A stretch of DNA of 64,000 bases from NCBI GenBank assembly GCA_964561215.1, contig CAZLOS010000010.1, positions 8,954 to 72,953 on the forward strand, given 5' to 3'. Of this stretch, positions 8,481 through 15,868 are shown piece by piece. The notes under the pieces are model-generated. The model saw only the letters and a list, made by a program, of their open reading frames with translations, did not search any database and was not told where the DNA came from. Every line of letters begins with the position of its first letter. Position 1 is the first letter of the stretch. The translations under genes and the position numbers were made by a program. This DNA is from JAJFUV01 sp964561215 (lineage in GTDB: Bacteria; Acidobacteriota; Terriglobia; Bryobacterales; Bryobacteraceae).

Positions 8481-9688
8481 TGTCAGGCTACTACTTCAAG
8501 GCGGTGACTTCGACCGGCGACTTGCGCACAGGCGTTCTGGCGTGCGACACGGAAACCGCGGCCGCCAAGGAATTGCACCGCCAGGGGCTCACGCCCGTCT
8601 ACATCGGCCTGGAACCCAAGAAGGGATTCCAACTCAAGCTGCCGAAGTTCGTGCGCGGCAAGCGCCGTGATGTGCTCTTCTTCACGCAGGAGCTTTCCAC
8701 GCTGCTCAACGCGGGCGTGCCGCTGGATCGCGCGCTCTCGATCACCAGCGAACTCACCGAGCATGCCAGCTTCCGTTCCATCGTGCTGGATGTGCTCCGC
8801 GTGCTCAAGGGCGGCAAGAGCCTGGCTGACAGCCTCGCCACGCATCCCGACTATTTTTCGGACCTGTTCGTGAACATGGTGCGGGCCGGCGAAGCCAGCG
8901 GCTCGCTTGGTGTGGTGTTCGAGCGCCTTTCGGAATTCGAGCGTAACCGGGACGAACTGCGCGGCTACATCATCAGCTCGATGATCTACCCGGCGTTGCT
9001 CACTCTGGTCGGCATTGCGTCCATCGCGATCTTGATGACCTTCGTGGTGCCGAGATTCGCCGCCGTATTCGAAGAGTCGCGCATGAGGATGCCGCTGCCC
9101 ACCAAGATCCTGATCGAGACCAGCCGCGTCGTGCAAACCTACGGATGGATCGCGCTGGCGGCCGCGGCGGCATTGGCCCTGGCGCTCTATTCTTACACCC
9201 GGACGCGGGCGGGCCGGCTGTGGTGGGACTCGCTGCGCCTGCGGGTACCCTTGATCGGCGACGCTCTGCGCAAAGCGGAGACGGCGCGTTTTGCCCGCGC
9301 CATGGCCACCCTGATCGCCAATAGCGTTCCCCTGGTGCAGTCCATCGGGATCGCGGGCGCCATCCTCAACAACAAACGGATCGCGGGATCCCTCGAAATC
9401 GTCTCGCAGGGCGTGAAACGCGGTGAAGGCCTCGCCAATCCGCTGCGCCGCGCCGGCGAGTTTCCACCCCTTGCCGGCCACCTGCTCAGCGTGGGCGAGG
9501 AAACCGGACGGCTGGACCAGATGTTCGCCCGCATGGCCGACATCTATGAGGCCGACACGCGCGCGGCCATCAAGCGCTTCACGTCGTTGTTCGAACCGCT
9601 GCTCATCCTGGTGATGGGCGTGGTCGTCGGAGCGTTTATCCTAAGTATGTTGCTGGCTATCACCAGCATTAACGAAGTGGCGGTGTGA
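8480..9688 (+). CDS. gspF: Type II secretion inner-membrane platform protein GspF
   Basis: 402 aa. The start ATG 8480 overlaps the gspE TGA by one base. The protein has the GspF/PilC layout: a short N-terminal region (YYFKAVTSTGDLRTG), a first cytoplasmic helical domain with FTQELSTLLNAGVPLDRAL, a membrane segment near residues 165-190 (YPALLTLVGIASIAILMTFV), a second one near 215-235, a second cytoplasmic domain with ARFARAMATLIANSVPLVQSI, and a last membrane helix at the C-terminus (LLILVMGVVVGAFILSMLLAI). It forms the platform on which the GspE ATPase acts. An in-frame start at 8174 lies wholly within gspE and is not used. Confidence 0.95.
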   Translation: MSGYYFKAVTSTGDLRTGVLACDTETAAAKELHRQGLTPVYIGLEPKKGFQLKLPKFVRGKRRDVLFFTQELSTLLNAGVPLDRALSITSELTEHASFRSIVLDVLRVLKGGKSLADSLATHPDYFSDLFVNMVRAGEASGSLGVVFERLSEFERNRDELRGYIISSMIYPALLTLVGIASIAILMTFVVPRFAAVFEESRMRMPLPTKILIETSRVVQTYGWIALAAAAALALALYSYTRTRAGRLWWDSLRLRVPLIGDALRKAETARFARAMATLIANSVPLVQSIGIAGAILNNKRIAGSLEIVSQGVKRGEGLANPLRRAGEFPPLAGHLLSVGEETGRLDQMFARMADIYEADTRAAIKRFTSLFEPLLILVMGVVVGAFILSMLLAITSINEVAV

Positions 9689-9691
9689 GCT

Positions 9692-10129
9692 ATGAACAGG
9701 AAACGAAAAGACAGACGGCGGTCGGGCGTCACCCTGATCGAGATGCTGGTGGTGGTGACCATCATCGCGCTGTTCGCGGCGCTGGTCGCGCCCAGCATGT
9801 TTAAGCAGAGCGACAAGGCCCGCGTGACCGCGGCCCGGGTGCAGCTTCGCAATTTCGTCGGCGCCCTGGGCCAGTACAAACTGGATACCGGCGTTTTCCC
9901 TACCACCGAGCAGGGCTTGCAGGCCCTGCGCATGGCGCCCTCCGGCGTGACGAACTGGCAAGGGCCCTATCTTCCGCAGGAAGTTCCCATGGATCCGTGG
10001 GGCCATGCCTACATCTACAAGTATCCCGGTGAGCACGGCGACGAGCCCGACATCATCTCGTACGGCGCTGACGGACAGCAGGGCGGGGAAAGCATCAACG
10101 CCGACATCTTGAGCTGGAAGAGCCAATAG
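9692..10129 (+). CDS. gspG: Major pseudopilin GspG
   Basis: 145 aa. A short basic leader ends at Gly12 and is followed by VTLIEMLVVV, the prepilin peptidase site with Glu at +5 and a hydrophobic helix. Position +1 is Val rather than Phe/Met. The C-terminal part matches GspG: GQYKLDTGVFPTTEQGLQAL, then WQGPYL, DPWGHAYIYKYPG and a closing ISYGADGQ calcium-loop region. It is expected to be the main subunit of the pseudopilus piston. The leader needs a GspO/PilD peptidase, which is not encoded in the window. The gene starts 3 bases after gspF. Confidence 0.95.
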   Translation: MNRKRKDRRRSGVTLIEMLVVVTIIALFAALVAPSMFKQSDKARVTAARVQLRNFVGALGQYKLDTGVFPTTEQGLQALRMAPSGVTNWQGPYLPQEVPMDPWGHAYIYKYPGEHGDEPDIISYGADGQQGGESINADILSWKSQ

Positions 10130-10626
10130 TGCCTGTGTTGCCCAGCCCGTCCGCGCCCCGGCGTGGAGTCACCCTGATCGAGATGGTGATCGTGATGACG
10201 CTCCTGGGGCTGCTGGTGAGCGTCACGTATCCCTCGATCGCTTCAGGATTCGATTCCCTGCGGCTGAACTCGGCGGCGGAGTCCATTGCCAGCTTCATGA
10301 ACGCCGGGATGAACCACGCCGAGCGGAGACGCGTCCCCGTGATGGTCGAAGTTTCCAGGGACGACAACGCGCTGCGCCTGAGTTCCCCCGAGACGGACTG
10401 GACACGAAAGCTGGAGATGCCGGAAGGCGTCGCCGTGCAGGGCGTGGAGCCGGCCCCGCCAGCTCCGCCGGAGTACGAGAATCGCCTGTTCCGCTTTGTG
10501 CTCTATCCCGGCGGAACGCCGCCGCGCATTGTCGTGACTATCGAAAACCAGCGGCGAGCCAGGCGCATTGTGCGCCTCGACCCGGTCACCGGCGTGCCGC
10601 AGATCGAGAGGGCGGTGGCGCCATGA
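10129..10626 (+). CDS. gspH: Minor pseudopilin GspH
   Basis: 165 aa from GTG 10129, which overlaps the gspG TAG by one base. A 13-residue leader with Pro and Arg ends in RRG, followed by VTLIEMVIVMTLLGLLVSVTYP, a prepilin site with Glu at +5. The downstream fold has the GspH/FimT pattern: a helix with LNSAAESIASFMNAGMNHAERRRVPVMVEV followed by beta strands. It would sit near the tip of the pseudopilus. Overlap with gspI (4 bases) supports co-translation. Confidence 0.85.
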   Translation: MPVLPSPSAPRRGVTLIEMVIVMTLLGLLVSVTYPSIASGFDSLRLNSAAESIASFMNAGMNHAERRRVPVMVEVSRDDNALRLSSPETDWTRKLEMPEGVAVQGVEPAPPAPPEYENRLFRFVLYPGGTPPRIVVTIENQRRARRIVRLDPVTGVPQIERAVAP

Positions 10627-11054
10627 AGCGCCGCGGATTCACGCTGCTTGAAGTCATCGTCGCCAGCTCCATCATGGCGATCGCCGTGGTGGGCCTGCTC
10701 GCCGCGATCAGCACTTCGATGAGAGGAGCCTCCCGGCTCACCGAATACGACCGCGCATCGCTGGTGGCGCAGCGCAAGATGGACGAATTGCTCGCGAATC
10801 CGCTGCTGCGTCCCGGCGCTCGGCTGGAAGGCCGGCTTGATCAGGCACAAGGCGGCGGGCTCAACGGCGGATGGGCGGCGCACACCTCGATCTTCGAGGC
10901 CCCGCCGCAGGCCGCACCGGGTGCCCCGTACCTGATGCGGATCGGCCTTCAGGTGTGGTGGCAGCGCGGCGAGCAGAAACGCACCTTCGACCTTGAGGCG
11001 TTCCGCCGCGACATTCTCCGCCGTGGCGATGTCCCGGAGGCGCCCGCGCCATGA
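10623..11054 (+). CDS. gspI: Minor pseudopilin GspI
   Basis: 143 aa. The leader is only MKRRG, followed by FTLLEVIVASSIMAIAVVGLL, a canonical prepilin site with Phe at +1 and Glu at +5. The body contains DRASLVAQRKMDELLANPLL, as in GspI proteins that form the tip complex with GspJ and GspK. It overlaps gspH and gspJ by 4 bases each (ATGA type). Identity as GspI rather than another minor pseudopilin rests partly on gene order. Confidence 0.85.
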   Translation: MKRRGFTLLEVIVASSIMAIAVVGLLAAISTSMRGASRLTEYDRASLVAQRKMDELLANPLLRPGARLEGRLDQAQGGGLNGGWAAHTSIFEAPPQAAPGAPYLMRIGLQVWWQRGEQKRTFDLEAFRRDILRRGDVPEAPAP

Positions 11055-11791
11055 GATCCCGGTACGAACGCGGTCTCACGCTCATGGAAGTGCTCATCGC
11101 GGTGTCGCTGGTGGGGCTGATGTCGATCGGCATCCTGATGTCCATCCGTGTGGGGCTCAACGCCATGGACAAGACCAACAAGCGGCTCATGGCCAACCGC
11201 CGGGTGCTGGGAGCGCAGCGCATCCTCGAACAGCAGGTGATGGGGATCATGCCGGCCAGGGCCGAGTGCCGCACGGCGCCCGATCGGCCAGGCGTGATGA
11301 TGGTGTTCTTCCAGGGCGAGGGGCAGTCGATGCGCTTCGTCAGCAGTTATTCGATCCAGGAGGCGGGCAGAGGCTATCCGCGGATCCTGGAATTCCAGGT
11401 GATCCCCGGCGAGAATTCCCAGGGCGTGCGGCTGGTGGTGAATGAATCGCTGTACAGCGGTCCGCTGTCCACCGGCGCTTCGTGCCTGGGATCTTCGACG
11501 GATCCCGCCCTGGGCGGCCAGGTTCCGCTCTTCCGGCCCATCCAGGTGGGGACGCAGTCCTTCGTGCTGGCGGACCGCTTGAGTTACTGTCGTTTTGCCT
11601 ACCTGGAACCGCGCCCCGAGCCTGAAATCGCCCGGTGGACCTCACGCTGGGTATTGTCGAAGCTTCCCCAGGCCATCCGCGTGGAGATCGCCCCGCTTGA
11701 AGAAGACGCAGCGAAGCTGCAGCCGTTGTCGGTGACGCTGCCGCTGCATGTGAATCGCGATGTGCTGGCACCATATGCAAATACCCGTTAG
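11051..11791 (+). CDS. gspJ: Minor pseudopilin GspJ
   Basis: 246 aa. The leader MRSRYERG precedes LTLMEVLIAVSLVGLMSIGIL, with Leu at +1 and Glu at +5. After the helix, residues such as ANRRVLGAQRILEQQ lead into a beta-rich domain of the GspJ size class. GspJ joins GspI and GspK at the pseudopilus tip. The last 17 bases overlap the gspK start, the longest overlap among the pseudopilin genes. Confidence 0.85.
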   Translation: MRSRYERGLTLMEVLIAVSLVGLMSIGILMSIRVGLNAMDKTNKRLMANRRVLGAQRILEQQVMGIMPARAECRTAPDRPGVMMVFFQGEGQSMRFVSSYSIQEAGRGYPRILEFQVIPGENSQGVRLVVNESLYSGPLSTGASCLGSSTDPALGGQVPLFRPIQVGTQSFVLADRLSYCRFAYLEPRPEPEIARWTSRWVLSKLPQAIRVEIAPLEEDAAKLQPLSVTLPLHVNRDVLAPYANTR

Positions 11792-12758
11792 AGCCTCCCG
11801 GAGACGGGGTGCCGCACTGCTCACCGTGCTTTGGCTTTCCGCCGCCCTCGGCGCCATTGCCTTCGCCGTGGCCAATTCCGTGCGCGCCGAAACCGAGCGC
11901 GCTTCGACGTATTCCGAAGGCGTGCGCACCTACTTCCTGGCTTCGGGTGCGGTGGACCGCGCTCTACTCTATATGCTGTGGGGCGGCGCGGCCAGGAACC
12001 CGGACGGAAGCCCGCGCTATTATGCGCCCCCCATGTCGCGGTTACACTTCGCATTCCCGACGGGCGAGGCGGTGGCCGAAATCATCCCGGAATCCTCCAA
12101 GATGAATCTGAACGCTTCATCGCCGGAGGATCTGCTGCGCCTGATGCTGGCCGCGGGCGCTCCCATGGACCGCGCCCAGGAGATCGTGCGGGGCATCCTG
12201 GACTGGCGCATGCCGGCCCCCTCGGGCCTGGCGACGTTGTTCGACCAGTATTATCTTTCGCTCACGCCGTCTTTTCGGTCCCGTCATGCGTCATTTGAAG
12301 AGGTTGAGGAATTACTCCTTGTGAAAGGCATGACCCCGGAATTGTTCTACGGTGGCTACCATCCCGAGCCCGACGGACGCCTGCTCCCGCACGGCGGCCT
12401 GCGCGACTGCTTGTCGGTCTATGGCGCGACAAGCCAGTTCGATGTCAATACGGCCGATCCGATTCTGCTCGCGGCCGTCGGGCTATCTCCTTTTCAGGTC
12501 GCCGCCGTGGTCGAAGCGCGCAACCGCGCACCCTTTCGCGACATGAAACAGCTTGAGGGGCTGGGTCCGGCGGCGGCGCGGCTGGAAGTGGGGGGAGAAG
12601 TGATGTACACCTTGCGGGCCACGGCGCGGCTGCGGGTGGCGAACGGGCAATTATCAGATACGCGGCGGTCGGTGGCGGCGCTGGTGAAGTTCCTGCCCCG
12701 CGAGTACGAAGACCGCTATCACATCCTACGGTGGTATGACGACGTATGGGTTCGCTGA
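11775..12758 (+). CDS. gspK: Minor pseudopilin GspK
   Basis: 327 aa from ATG 11775 (MQIPVRASRRRG), inside the end of gspJ; an upstream start at 11760 is possible but less likely. The prepilin helix AALLTVLWLSAALGAIAFAVA lacks Glu at +5 (Thr there), which is characteristic of GspK, the tip subunit. The large insertion domain has SKMNLNASSPEDLLRLML and, further on, QFDVNTADPILLAAVGLSPFQ, the two helix-hairpin-helix-like repeats of the GspK alpha domain. Its 13-base overlap with the next gene continues the coupled operon. Confidence 0.9.
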   Translation: MQIPVRASRRRGAALLTVLWLSAALGAIAFAVANSVRAETERASTYSEGVRTYFLASGAVDRALLYMLWGGAARNPDGSPRYYAPPMSRLHFAFPTGEAVAEIIPESSKMNLNASSPEDLLRLMLAAGAPMDRAQEIVRGILDWRMPAPSGLATLFDQYYLSLTPSFRSRHASFEEVEELLLVKGMTPELFYGGYHPEPDGRLLPHGGLRDCLSVYGATSQFDVNTADPILLAAVGLSPFQVAAVVEARNRAPFRDMKQLEGLGPAAARLEVGGEVMYTLRATARLRVANGQLSDTRRSVAALVKFLPREYEDRYHILRWYDDVWVR

Positions 12759-14065
12759 AAAGAACGGACCTTGGCCGCTGGCTGGCCATTGGCTCCGGAG
12801 TCGGGATCGAAATCCTGGGTGACCAGTTGCGTGTGGTGGTGGTGCGCGTGCGCCCCGGAGGCGCCGTCGTCCTGGGGGCCGCTTCGATCGAGCATTTCCG
12901 CACACGGCCGGCGGCCGAATGGGGCTCCGAGTACTCCGAGTTTCTCAAACACACGGGCGCGTCCCACCTGGCCGCTTCCGTTCTGCTGCCGCGCGGCGAA
13001 CTGGTGGCCCGGCAGGTGGTTCTGCCCGGCGTGGAAGCGAAGGATCTCGACAGCGCCATTCGCTACCAGATCGACTCCCTGCATCCGTATGCGGAAGAGG
13101 ACGTGATCTGGGATTCCGCGCGGTTGCACGTGGCGGGCTCCCTGCTGGTGGCGATTACGCAGCGTGAGACGGTGGAGCGTTACAGCGAACTGTTCGCCCA
13201 GGCCGGCATCAAGGTGGCGGGCTTCACTTTTTCGGGCGCGGCCCTCTATTCGGCCTCCCGGCTGCTCGCGCAACCGGATCCGGATGGCTTCGTGGCGCTG
13301 GAAGAGCGCGTGGGCGAAGTGGAAGCTTACGGCGAGAGTCCCACCGAGCCGGCCTTCTCGGCGCTCTTCGATGTGACGCCGGAGCGAGTGGCGCCCCTGG
13401 CTTCATCGCAGTTGCGCCTGGCCCCCGGCGCCGAACCGCGCACCTTCGCGGACATTCTGCCGGTCCCGCGCCGGGCGCCGGAGGCGTTCGCGGTTGCGGA
13501 CTGGGCGCTGGCCTATGCGACGGCGCTCGCCGCCGCGTGCCCCCGCGGTGCGCTGAAGGTCAACCTGCTTCCCGTCGAGAACCGCAGCACGACCTCGCGC
13601 GTCATGTACATTCCGACAGCCGTGCTGGCCGGAGTGCTGCTGATCCTGGCGGTCGTTCTCCTGGTACAGTCCATGCTTGCGGATCGCCGGTATCTGGCGG
13701 TCGTGGAGTCGGAAATCGCGCGCCTGGAGCCTGAGGTGAAACGCTCGCAGGCGGCCGAAAAGGCCGCGGAACAGTCGAGGGAACGTGTCATTCAGCTCGA
13801 TAACTTCCGCATCCGTCCCAAGAACGATCTGGACGCGTTGCACGAGTTGACGCGCCTGTTCGCGCCTCCCATCTGGCTTGAAGGCGTCGACCTGAGCCGC
13901 GAAACCGTCACGATGAACGGTGAAGCCGACCAGGCCGCCGGACTGCTGAAGACGTTGGACCAGTCCAGGTTCTTCCACAACTCGGAATTCACCAGCCCTA
14001 TTTCGCGAGCGGGCGCGGGGGAAATCTTCCGCATCCGCACGCAGCGCCGGGGGATGATCCAATGA
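12746..14065 (+). CDS. gspL: GspL-like assembly protein (PilM-like plus PilN-like)
   Basis: 439 aa. Residues 1-260 resemble the actin-like cytoplasmic domain of PilM/GspL (VVLPGVEAKDLDSAIRYQIDSLHPYAEEDV). A membrane helix follows at about residues 288-310 (YIPTAVLAGVLLILAVVLLVQ), then a coiled coil rich in Glu and Ala and a PilN-like ferredoxin-fold end (IWLEGVDLSRETVTMNGEAD). The single-chain cytoplasmic-membrane-periplasmic layout is that of GspL, which recruits the GspE ATPase to the membrane. Recognition is by layout and gene order as much as by motifs, because this family diverges fast. Confidence 0.8.
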   Translation: MGSLKRTDLGRWLAIGSGVGIEILGDQLRVVVVRVRPGGAVVLGAASIEHFRTRPAAEWGSEYSEFLKHTGASHLAASVLLPRGELVARQVVLPGVEAKDLDSAIRYQIDSLHPYAEEDVIWDSARLHVAGSLLVAITQRETVERYSELFAQAGIKVAGFTFSGAALYSASRLLAQPDPDGFVALEERVGEVEAYGESPTEPAFSALFDVTPERVAPLASSQLRLAPGAEPRTFADILPVPRRAPEAFAVADWALAYATALAAACPRGALKVNLLPVENRSTTSRVMYIPTAVLAGVLLILAVVLLVQSMLADRRYLAVVESEIARLEPEVKRSQAAEKAAEQSRERVIQLDNFRIRPKNDLDALHELTRLFAPPIWLEGVDLSRETVTMNGEADQAAGLLKTLDQSRFFHNSEFTSPISRAGAGEIFRIRTQRRGMIQ

Positions 14066-14664
14066 CCATCGGCGCGCGGGACAAGCGTACGCTTCTGCTG
14101 TTCGCGCCGGTGGCGGCGTTGCTTGCCATCCTGGCGATCTACCGGTGGGCCTCTCTGTGGAAGAGCAACGCTGAAGAGTCCGCCACGCCGGTGATGTCCG
14201 TAGCCGCGGCGGAAAAGCGGCTCGCGCGCTACCGGCAGGTGGCGGCGATGGTGGATGTGCGGGAGGCGGCTCTCAAGCGCCTCAACACAGGCCTGGCGGA
14301 GCGTGAGAAGGGCATCATCCGCGCCGAGACCGCCGCGCAGGCTCAGGCGCAATTGCTGCAGGTGGTGCGCCGGATCGGCAAGGCACAGGCGCCTCCTATC
14401 GACCTGCGCTCCACCGAACTGGGCCAGACGCAGCCGTTCGGCGCCTATGGCCAGACCTCCGTGAGCGTCATGTTCGAATGCCGCATCGAGCAATTGGTGA
14501 ACCTGCTGGCCGACCTGACGGCGCAACCCGAGCTGGTGTCGCCCTCGGACCTGCGCATCACCAGCGGCGACCGCAAGCGCAAGACCGTCCAGGTGCGGCT
14601 GACCATCGCCGGCGTGGTGCCGCGCGCGCTGGTTCCTGAAAAGAAGGGAGGTCCGGCGTTTTGA
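14062..14664 (+). CDS. gspM: GspM/PilO-like assembly protein
   Basis: 200 aa. A short cytoplasmic start (TIGARDKRT) is followed by one membrane helix at about residues 12-30 (LLLFAPVAALLAILAIYRW), a coiled coil (EKRLARYRQVAAM to REKGIIRAETAAQAQAQLL) and a ferredoxin-like periplasmic domain ending with VRLTIAGVVPRALVPEKK. This is the GspM/PilO architecture; the protein would pair with the preceding GspL-like protein in the inner-membrane assembly platform. Overlaps of 4 bases on both sides. Confidence 0.75.
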   Translation: MTIGARDKRTLLLFAPVAALLAILAIYRWASLWKSNAEESATPVMSVAAAEKRLARYRQVAAMVDVREAALKRLNTGLAEREKGIIRAETAAQAQAQLLQVVRRIGKAQAPPIDLRSTELGQTQPFGAYGQTSVSVMFECRIEQLVNLLADLTAQPELVSPSDLRITSGDRKRKTVQVRLTIAGVVPRALVPEKKGGPAF

Positions 14665-15386
14665 AAAAGCGGCTCCTGCTGTTGGATTTGGCGCTCATCG
14701 GCCTCATAGTGCTCGCCGGATTGCGGCTGCGTTCGATGGGGCAGGCCCTCGCCGCCCGTGAAGATGCACTGCGCCGCGGCGCTCCGGCGCGCGTGGTTGC
14801 CAAGCCGGAGGTCCCGATCGCGAAAGTGGCTCCCCTGGTTGCCGGCGAGTACGTCGAGGTGGCGCAGAGAATGCTCTTCGCGCCGGACCGCAACCCGAAC
14901 GTGATCGTGGAAGCGGCGCCCGTGAAAGTCATGCCGCCCTTGCCGGTGGCCCACGGGACCATGGAACTGGGCGGCGTGATGATGGCGCTTCTCAGCGAGA
15001 AGCCGGCCATGCCGCACCGAGCCTACACGGCGGGAGATACCATCGGCGCGTTCAAGCTGCTGGCCATCTCGCGCGACGAGTTGACCTTGGAGTGGGAAGG
15101 AAAGAAGATCACCCGCCGCCTGGCTGAGCTGATGGAAGCGCGCGCGCGGGCGGGCTCGCCTGGCGCGGCGGCGCAGAACGATGCTCCGGCGGCCGCGGCC
15201 GCCAACGCGGCTCCGACCACGATAAGCAATACGACGCCGGGTCAGCCGGGCATCCAACTCGACACCGACGTGCGCGCCTGCCAGCCCGGCGATACCGCGC
15301 CCGACGGCACCGTCAGCGACGGGTACAAGAAGGTCATGCAGAAAACGCCTTTCGGCAATATGTGCCGCTGGCAAGCCATTAAGTAA
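14661..15386 (+). CDS. GspC-like (homology-region) protein with a TPFG C-terminal motif
   Basis: 241 aa. One membrane helix at residues 6-22, then a domain with the GspC/PilP homology-region pattern (GTMELGGVMMALLSEKPAM, then AYTAGDTIGAFKLLAISRDELTLEWEGKKI), which normally contacts the secretin N0 domain. The second half has a low-complexity Ala/Pro linker (about 170-190). Its end is unlike GspC: two Cys residues and DGYKKVMQKTPFGNMCRW. The TPFG element recurs twice in the next gene's product. The gene sits in the expected place, between the L/M genes and the secretin, and overlaps gspM by 4 bases. GspC-like is an inference from layout. Confidence 0.7.
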   Translation: MKKRLLLLDLALIGLIVLAGLRLRSMGQALAAREDALRRGAPARVVAKPEVPIAKVAPLVAGEYVEVAQRMLFAPDRNPNVIVEAAPVKVMPPLPVAHGTMELGGVMMALLSEKPAMPHRAYTAGDTIGAFKLLAISRDELTLEWEGKKITRRLAELMEARARAGSPGAAAQNDAPAAAAANAAPTTISNTTPGQPGIQLDTDVRACQPGDTAPDGTVSDGYKKVMQKTPFGNMCRWQAIK

Positions 15387-15408
15387 GAGAGTTAGAGAGG
15401 ATTCGCGC

Positions 15409-15864
15409 ATGATGATACGGATTTCGATTCTCGCGGTGATGATCGCCACCGGCCTGGTGGCCGCCGACGTTGTCAAGAAGACCCCACCGCGCAAGACCGC
15501 CACGCAGGCGGCGCCGTCCGCGCCCGCCGGCCCGCCCAAAGGGGCCGTCGAGGTCTCGCCAGGCACCTACCGTTACGTCGATGCGCAGGGGAAAGTCTGG
15601 AACTATCGCCGGACTCCGTTCGGGTGGATGAAAGGCGAGGAGAAAGACATGAAGCCGTCAGCCGCCACGCCGGTTGCCGCAGCGCCGCAGACGAGGGTCT
15701 TCGAGGATGGCGACAGCGTGCGCTTCGAACGCCAGACGCCGTTCGGAGTGCAACGCTGGACACGAAAGAAGCCGGATATGACCGAAGAAGAGAAACAGAT
15801 CTTCGAACGGACAATCCGGCCCGAGCAGGACGCCGGGAGCGTCAGAGTTCCCGCGCAGGAATAA
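15409..15864 (+). CDS. Small secreted protein with two TPFG motifs, in type II secretion operon
   Basis: 151 aa with a signal peptide (ISILAVMIATGLVAA). A basic Pro/Ala-rich stretch is followed by YRYVDAQGKVWNYRRTPFGWMKG and later FERQTPFGVQRWTRK, two related segments ending in an aromatic/basic patch. I do not recognise a family. The shared TPFG-x-W/C-x-W pattern with the C-terminus of the preceding GspC-like protein suggests that both bind the same partner, possibly the secretin encoded 4 bases downstream. It could be a pilotin-like or gating accessory protein; that is speculation. Confidence 0.7.
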   Translation: MMIRISILAVMIATGLVAADVVKKTPPRKTATQAAPSAPAGPPKGAVEVSPGTYRYVDAQGKVWNYRRTPFGWMKGEEKDMKPSAATPVAAAPQTRVFEDGDSVRFERQTPFGVQRWTRKKPDMTEEEKQIFERTIRPEQDAGSVRVPAQE

Positions 15865-15868
15865 CGAC

